64,000 nucleotides of DNA from Ignavibacteriales bacterium. GTDB taxonomy: Bacteria > Bacteroidota > Ignavibacteria > Ignavibacteriales > Melioribacteraceae. The notes beneath the pieces are model-generated. The model was not told the DNA's origin and did no database searches. It saw only the letters and a program-made list of their open reading frames with translations. This document shows positions 59,452-64,000 of the stretch, piece by piece. The position numbers and the translations under genes were made by a program. Location: assembly GCA_020635275.1 (NCBI GenBank), contig JACKAA010000002.1, positions 744,001-808,000 on the forward strand. Direction: 5' to 3'. Position 1 is the first letter of the stretch; every line of letters begins with the position of its first letter.

Positions 59452-60951
59452 TTACGATAATTGAAATACTTTTTGGATTGAAGGATAAATGTTTTTATAC
59501 CGAGCAAACATTTTTTTATATTTTTTATGATTACTCTGATCTGGTGTAATTGTTTTTTTTACAGAATTCATTTTATCTGCTGCCGATTTAAATGATGAAT
59601 GAAGTCCTAAACCAACTGTTGCAGAAATTCCAGCTCCAAGACATGAAGCTTCTGAATTCTTCAATATTAGTAAATCTTTATTCGTTATATCAGCAATTAT
59701 TTTACACCAAAAAATACTACTGGCACCTCCGCCAATAGCTGCTAGTTGTTTTACTTTTTTGCCTGTGATTTTCTCAACTTCTTCAATTGCAAATAATTGC
59801 TCAAATGCAATGCCTTCCAAAATTGATCTGTACATATGTCCGCGAGTATGAAATGAAGACAGACCAAGAAATACCGAACGGGCATTGCTATCCCAATATG
59901 GATTCATAACGCCATTTAAATAGGGAAGAAATAATAATTCATCACTTCCTAATGAAACTTTTTTTGCTTCATTTTCAAGTTGTTTATAGATCTTGGGTTC
60001 TTGAGAAGTGTTAACATTAATAATATTTTTAATAAACCAATCAATAGCAAACGTTCCGGCCCTTAAGCTGCATTCGTAATAATAACCATTATCATTGCAA
60101 GCTGACATAGTTCTGAAAGCATTGTTGGTTTTATATTGTTTCCCGTAAATTCCAGCAACAGCAGCTGTCCCTAAATTTAAATATGCTCGTTCAGAAGAAA
60201 TTGCATTGGACCCTAAACCAGCAGCTTGACCATCACCACCTCCGGCAATTAATTTTGTCTCGGTTTTTAAGCAAGTCGATTTAGCGGCTTCTTTGGAAAT
60301 TTTTCCTAAACATTTTCCGGTTGGATAAAGAAGAGGCAGTTGATTTTCATTTAATTCCAAATGGCCTAAAATATCATTTGACCATTTCTTTTTTTTCATA
60401 TCAAACAAACCAAGAGGATCTGCGCTTGCCCAACTTGTTTTAAATTCTCCGGTAAGTTTCCAAACCAGCCATGCCTGTACATCACAGATCATAGCTATTT
60501 TTTTATATAGATCTTTCTCATATTTTTTCATCCAAGCTAATCTGTACACAACTGGTGCATAATCTATTGGTTTGCCTGTTATTTTATGAATATTAGCTTT
60601 GCCAATTAATTTTGCAAATGGTTCTACTTCACTTTTACATCTTTCATCTAACCAAATAATTGCAGAACGCAATGGCTTCTGGTTTTTATCGAGAGGAACA
60701 AAAGTTTCTCTCTGATTAACAATTGATAAAGCTTTAATTCTATTTGGATCAATCTGTTTAGTGATTTTATTTAATACTATTTTTGCAGACTTCCACCAAT
60801 CTTCTGGATTTTGTTCGTAATAATTTAGTTGCGGAGAGAATAGGGGAATAGGTGAACTAGCCTTTGCATAAATTTTTCCATTTTTATCAAAAACAATTGC
60901 TTTTGTGCTTGTTGTACTGGAATCTAATCCAATTACTAAATTATTATTCAT
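59452..60951 (-). CDS. xylB: FGGY-family sugar kinase, xylulokinase-like
   Basis: A 499-residue kinase with N-terminal phosphate motif IGLDSSTTSTKAIVFDKNG, EDWWKSA, VNQRETFVPLD, AIIWLDERC, the ATP-binding GGGDGQAAGLGSNA and the C-terminal LAAIGGGASSIFWCKIIADI. The length and motif set fit the xylulokinase/FGGY branch. It should phosphorylate D-xylulose or a related ketose. It starts 5 bases after the polyol dehydrogenase gene stop, consistent with a polyol-to-ketose-phosphate pathway. The exact sugar is inferred from this pairing. Confidence 0.88.
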   Translation of the reverse strand: MNNNLVIGLDSSTTSTKAIVFDKNGKIYAKASSPIPLFSPQLNYYEQNPEDWWKSAKIVLNKITKQIDPNRIKALSIVNQRETFVPLDKNQKPLRSAIIWLDERCKSEVEPFAKLIGKANIHKITGKPIDYAPVVYRLAWMKKYEKDLYKKIAMICDVQAWLVWKLTGEFKTSWASADPLGLFDMKKKKWSNDILGHLELNENQLPLLYPTGKCLGKISKEAAKSTCLKTETKLIAGGGDGQAAGLGSNAISSERAYLNLGTAAVAGIYGKQYKTNNAFRTMSACNDNGYYYECSLRAGTFAIDWFIKNIINVNTSQEPKIYKQLENEAKKVSLGSDELLFLPYLNGVMNPYWDSNARSVFLGLSSFHTRGHMYRSILEGIAFEQLFAIEEVEKITGKKVKQLAAIGGGASSIFWCKIIADITNKDLLILKNSEASCLGAGISATVGLGLHSSFKSAADKMNSVKKTITPDQSNHKKYKKMFARYKNIYPSIQKVFQLS

Positions 60952-60956
60952 AAAAA

Positions 60957-61994
60957 TTAATCAATGATTATAATAGCTTTCATTACACCATCTTTATATT
61001 GTGATACCAATTCAAATGCTTCATTCGTATCTTCCATTTTAAAATGATGGGTGACCATTTTATCCATATTTATTTTACCGCTTGATAAGTAATCAAGAGC
61101 TTTTTGAGTACTGTTTGCTTGTCGGCGAATATTTAAAATAGTAATTTCTTTTCTTCTGAGTTCATGAATCGGAAATGCAATATCATCAACTTCTGGAATA
61201 CCGACAATTACAAAAAGTCCGCCCGGCTTTAATAATTCAATCGCATGCCTATAAGCTTCGGGATCTCCACTGCATTCATAAACAATATCCATCTCAAGCG
61301 GTTCAATATTTTTAATTTCCTCAACAACATTACTTATATTTGGATTTCCACAATATTTTGGATTCAATTGTTTTGAGAATTCTAAACGGTCGTCAATTCT
61401 ATCAGTAATAAAAATATCTCCAACTTGATGAGTGCGCAGAACATGAAAAACCGACATACCTATTGGTCCGGCACCGAGGATAGCAATATTTGAGTCCGGT
61501 TTAAGTTTTGACTGATCAACTGAATAAACTGCAATTGCCAAAGGTTCAGAAAGTACTGCCTGCTCAAAAGTTATGTTGTCACCAATTGGAAAACAATTGT
61601 GTTCTTTTAAAACTACATAATTGCATAAAGCTCCTTCTTTTTGTTTTGGAGCACCCATAAAAACTAATTCTCTGCAGGTGTTTTCTCTACCTGATGAACA
61701 TTGATCGCATTTACCGCATGATACAGCGGGATCAATTGCAATACGCTGACCAGGCTTTACTTTTGTAACTTTTGCCCCTACTTTTTCAACAATACCGGCA
61801 GCCTCGTGCCCGCTAATAAAAGGAAACTCAACAATTTGTGAACCAATTCTACCGGTTGTGTAGTAATGAATATCAGATCCGCAAACTCCTACCATTTTAA
61901 TTCTAACTAAAACATCATCATCTTCAAATATTTTAGGATCCGGAATTTCTTTTATTTCAAATTCTCTTATTGCTTTAAGTTGAACGGCTTTCAT
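60957..61994 (-). CDS. Zinc-dependent polyol dehydrogenase (sorbitol/xylitol-like)
   Basis: A 345-residue medium-chain dehydrogenase. The catalytic zinc site is GVCGSDIHYY and GHEAAG. The structural zinc site has cysteines in DPAVSCGKCDQCSSGRENTC. The cofactor motif is IAILGAGPIGMSV. The DIHYYTTGRIG stretch matches sorbitol and xylitol dehydrogenases. It oxidises a polyol to a ketose, which the adjacent xylulokinase-like kinase would phosphorylate. The two genes form one operon. Confidence 0.9.
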   Translation of the reverse strand: MKAVQLKAIREFEIKEIPDPKIFEDDDVLVRIKMVGVCGSDIHYYTTGRIGSQIVEFPFISGHEAAGIVEKVGAKVTKVKPGQRIAIDPAVSCGKCDQCSSGRENTCRELVFMGAPKQKEGALCNYVVLKEHNCFPIGDNITFEQAVLSEPLAIAVYSVDQSKLKPDSNIAILGAGPIGMSVFHVLRTHQVGDIFITDRIDDRLEFSKQLNPKYCGNPNISNVVEEIKNIEPLEMDIVYECSGDPEAYRHAIELLKPGGLFVIVGIPEVDDIAFPIHELRRKEITILNIRRQANSTQKALDYLSSGKINMDKMVTHHFKMEDTNEAFELVSQYKDGVMKAIIIID

Positions 61995-62129
61995 ATTTAT
62001 CCAAAAAATTATTAATTGACTTAAATAGGAATTAAATATACCATTAAATTTCTCAAGATATTTATAACATTATTATGCGATGAATTGTATGTATAAGTAA
62101 GGATTTAATAAATTAAATATGAAGAATTT

Positions 62130-62663
62130 CTATTTTATCGTTTCGTAACATAAATAATGGAGCGCTCTTAATGCATCTATGTAATGATTTCCCCAGTGAT
62201 TTCTAAAGCTAAACTTCATTTGCCAAAATGCATCTTCAATCGCTTCGTTTGTATTAGTATTAATTTTTTCTAATTCGATTTTTAAATCATGATATATATC
62301 TGACAAATCATCACTTAAAGAACCTTTAACCGGCTCACTTTCCATATCAGGATTTATCGGATCAAAAACTTCCCAATAAAATTCATTTTCATTTAATTTA
62401 GAAATTATACTTTTATTCCTATTTTCAAATTTAATTTTCACTTCATTTCTTGAATGCACATCTGAATATTTCAATTCAATTTCATCAAAATTATGACCGC
62501 AAGTATATAATTCCAATAGAATCGAATGACAACTAATCATAAATTCTTTTAGTGTTAGATTCTCATTTTCAAGCAAATTGATAAAATTTTGTGCGGAGTT
62601 TAAAAATTCTTGAGTTGTACTTTTATATAAAAATGTTTTTATGTCATCAGTTATAGTATTCAA
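62130..62663 (-). CDS. DUF5063-like protein
   Basis: A 177-residue soluble helical protein. YWEVFDPINPD, GSLSDDLSDIYHDLKIELEK and FSFRNHWGNHYIDALRALHYL are the conserved blocks of DUF5063, a family of unknown function. No enzyme motif is visible. It stands alone between two larger gaps. Confidence 0.8.
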   Translation of the reverse strand: MNTITDDIKTFLYKSTTQEFLNSAQNFINLLENENLTLKEFMISCHSILLELYTCGHNFDEIELKYSDVHSRNEVKIKFENRNKSIISKLNENEFYWEVFDPINPDMESEPVKGSLSDDLSDIYHDLKIELEKINTNTNEAIEDAFWQMKFSFRNHWGNHYIDALRALHYLCYETIK

Positions 62664-62913
62664 AATTTTCCCTTTTAGTTATAAGGAAAGGTTTTTGGTT
62701 CAGAATCAATTCTTACAATTAAAAAATATCAATTGCGGGTAAAATAGAGATAATTATGTTTTAATATCCCAATAACTTTAATAGTGTACAAAAAACTTAA
62801 ATTAAACATTGAGGTTTACTTATACCTTCGTACTTTTTCTCAATAACTTTTACCAAACAAGAAAAGTCAAGTTGCATATGTAGTTCTTGTGAGCGATTTG
62901 CTGGCAATACAAA

Positions 62914-63477
62914 TTATATTTTAACTTCTATCCCTAAACTATATATTGAGTTAATTACAATTGGGTAAAATTTAAAGTAATCATGTTTATAGCCAAATTT
63001 ATTATTGAATAAATAGGAATAGCTCACAAATATTGAAAATGAATTTGAAATATTATACCCTAAAAAACCGACCAAACTCCAATAAACTTTGGACTCTACC
63101 ATACCCCCATTATGGTATTCTTCTAACATTTGCCAAAATCCATTAATCCCAATTTCAAGATATAGTGGATTACTAAAATCACCTTTCCCGTAAAAACCAA
63201 AATCTACGCCCATAATACTTATACTTATGTATTTTAATCCTATTCTAAATTCATTACTAAATCTATCTTTAATCTTTGATCTTACAAAAAAGGATATTCC
63301 TCCATGTATATTGCTTTCTTGATAACCAGGGGAATACACTTTACTCCCAGATAAAAATAGTGTTTCAAAAATAACTCCATATGAATATTTTGATGTGTCT
63401 ATGGTTGATTCCAATCCCAAGTTTTGTGATGAAACCAATGTGTTGGTTATTAAAAATATTAGCACTAATTTCTTCAA
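62914..63477 (-). CDS. Secreted outer-membrane barrel-like protein of unknown function
   Basis: The start is a TTG at 63477, supported by a strong AGGAGGA (63481-63487) directly upstream and a clear Sec signal (KKLVLIFLITNTLVSSQ). The 187 residues alternate aromatic and hydrophobic residues in strand-like runs (FRIGLKYISISIMGVDFGFYG, FSIFVSYSYLFNNKFGY), ending in IYSLGIEVKI. This suggests a small beta barrel. No family recognised. Confidence 0.7.
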   Translation of the reverse strand: MKKLVLIFLITNTLVSSQNLGLESTIDTSKYSYGVIFETLFLSGSKVYSPGYQESNIHGGISFFVRSKIKDRFSNEFRIGLKYISISIMGVDFGFYGKGDFSNPLYLEIGINGFWQMLEEYHNGGMVESKVYWSLVGFLGYNISNSFSIFVSYSYLFNNKFGYKHDYFKFYPIVINSIYSLGIEVKI

Positions 63478-63620
63478 TAATCCTCCTAATTGTATACTAT
63501 AATTAAATTATTGATTCACTTTCCCACAACAATTATAAATCTTAATAATTCAAATATCAATAAAAATCAAATTGATTAAATAAGTCATGAAATCTGTTTA
63601 GGTATGGGTTTTTAGATAAG

Positions 63621-63650
63621 AAAAAAAGGGGACTAAATTATATTAGTCCC
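63621..63650 (-). terminator. Rho-independent terminator overlapping the stop codon of the last gene
   Basis: GGGACTAA pairs with TTAGTCCC (63629-63636 and 63643-63650) across a 6-base loop. On the minus strand the stem is followed by C and then a run of seven T. The TAA stop of the gene to the right lies inside the stem. Confidence 0.82.
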
Positions 63651-64000
63651 AAACATATTTCCAACTGCCGTCTTTTTGTCTTTTCCACACGGTATGAAAG
63701 TTTCCTTCGGATGTAATTTTTTCTCCATTTTGGTCAGTGCCGGAAAAACTATATTTTCCGTAAGTGTAGCTTAAATCGCCGGCAAGAGAAACATCAACAA
63801 AATCGGGTTTCCAATCCAATGTAACATTTTGTAAAATCTGACTTTCAAAATAAGCTTTAATTGCATCTTTACCTTTTATTATTGTATTGTCTCTATTTAA
63901 TACTGCATCATCAGAAGCAAATTGTAAAAAGGCTTTTTTTACACCTTCTTTTTTTACCAGCTCAGCAAAATTTTGTTCAGTTTTTGTTACTTCTTTTTTT
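63643..64000 (-). CDS. SnoaL/DUF4440-like (NTF2-fold) protein, 3' part
   Basis: An open reading frame running off the right edge, with the C-terminal about 118 residues visible. It contains GVKKAFLQFASDDAVLN, IIKGKDAIKAYFES, SYTYGKYSFSGTD and NFHTVWKRQKDGSWKYVWD, the strand pattern and closing W-rich motif of SnoaL/DUF4440 proteins. Members are small ligand-binding or isomerase-like proteins. The start and any signal peptide lie outside the window. Confidence 0.82.
   Translation of the reverse strand, partial: KKEVTKTEQNFAELVKKEGVKKAFLQFASDDAVLNRDNTIIKGKDAIKAYFESQILQNVTLDWKPDFVDVSLAGDLSYTYGKYSFSGTDQNGEKITSEGNFHTVWKRQKDGSWKYVWD

Noticed and set aside
62664..62913. Possible small gene in the 250-base gap
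   Set aside because: No frame with a start, ribosome site or recognisable motif on either strand.

Overview
The window is AT-rich bacterial chromosome, densely coded on both strands, with no tRNA, rRNA, CRISPR array, insertion sequence or integrase that I could see. It looks like an environmental member of the Ignavibacteria (Bacteroidota/Chlorobiota group). The main clue is a secreted protein carrying the sorting-type module NYPNPFNPST...FDILGREV (about 14.2-14.4 kb). Supporting clues are the many Sec or lipoprotein signals in outer-membrane-type proteins, beta-barrel proteins, PAS-rich histidine kinases and short palindromic repeats built from GTCAT...ATGAC. This placement is inference from protein style; no marker gene lies in the window.

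Layout. 0-2.3 kb: truncated histidine kinase plus LytTR response regulator, then a MarR regulator. 2.3-7.5 kb: a barrel-like protein, a DUF4177 protein, a class C beta-lactamase-fold lipoprotein, a TetR regulator with an adjacent metallo-beta-lactamase-fold lipoprotein that shares its operator, and an SDR. 7.5-18 kb: a multi-PAS kinase with an internal duplication, an EEP-fold lipoprotein, a Rossmann protein carrying an in-frame palindromic repeat, a frameshifted large secreted protein, an acyltransferase and a chemotaxis-type receptor. 18-24.5 kb: a minus-strand run of small housekeeping or stress genes (OsmC, YciI, DUF2721, esterase, GNAT, TauE/SafE, thioesterase, ferredoxin, U32).

24.6-31.6 kb is the most interesting region. 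Two paralogous thiol-activated-cytolysin-family lipoproteins, each with its own terminator, sit divergently from an ECF43-like sigma factor and a Ser/Thr kinase with TPR repeats. Both cytolysin genes are preceded by the same bipartite 39-bp element, TTATCACTTTA-N12-TGCGTATTG on the minus strand. One copy lies in the sigma/cytolysin intergenic region. This suggests a kinase-controlled sigma factor driving lipid-anchored pore-forming-like proteins whose cholesterol-recognition features are changed.

31.8-48.2 kb, mostly minus strand: exonuclease III; an HAD / pentapeptide / sugar-isomerase-like / esterase gene chain; a two-component system divergent from a B12-radical-SAM enzyme; a STAS-like protein, LysE exporter, GH128 glucanase, DinB protein and PAP2 phosphatase; an atypical pyruvate-kinase-like protein; a membrane-bound class III cyclase; an MDR oxidoreductase; and a second PAP2 phosphatase. 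48.4-55.8 kb: an HD-PycTM (Pycsar-effector-like) protein, a beta-barrel protein with an N-terminal kinase-like motif, an SdiA-regulated-type lipoprotein, a DUF6567 lipoprotein and a second class III cyclase with TPR repeats. 55.8-64 kb: an acyltransferase/MDR/DUF4386 operon, an ankyrin lipoprotein, a polyol dehydrogenase plus xylulokinase pair, a DUF5063 protein, a small barrel-like protein and a truncated SnoaL/DUF4440-like gene at the right edge.
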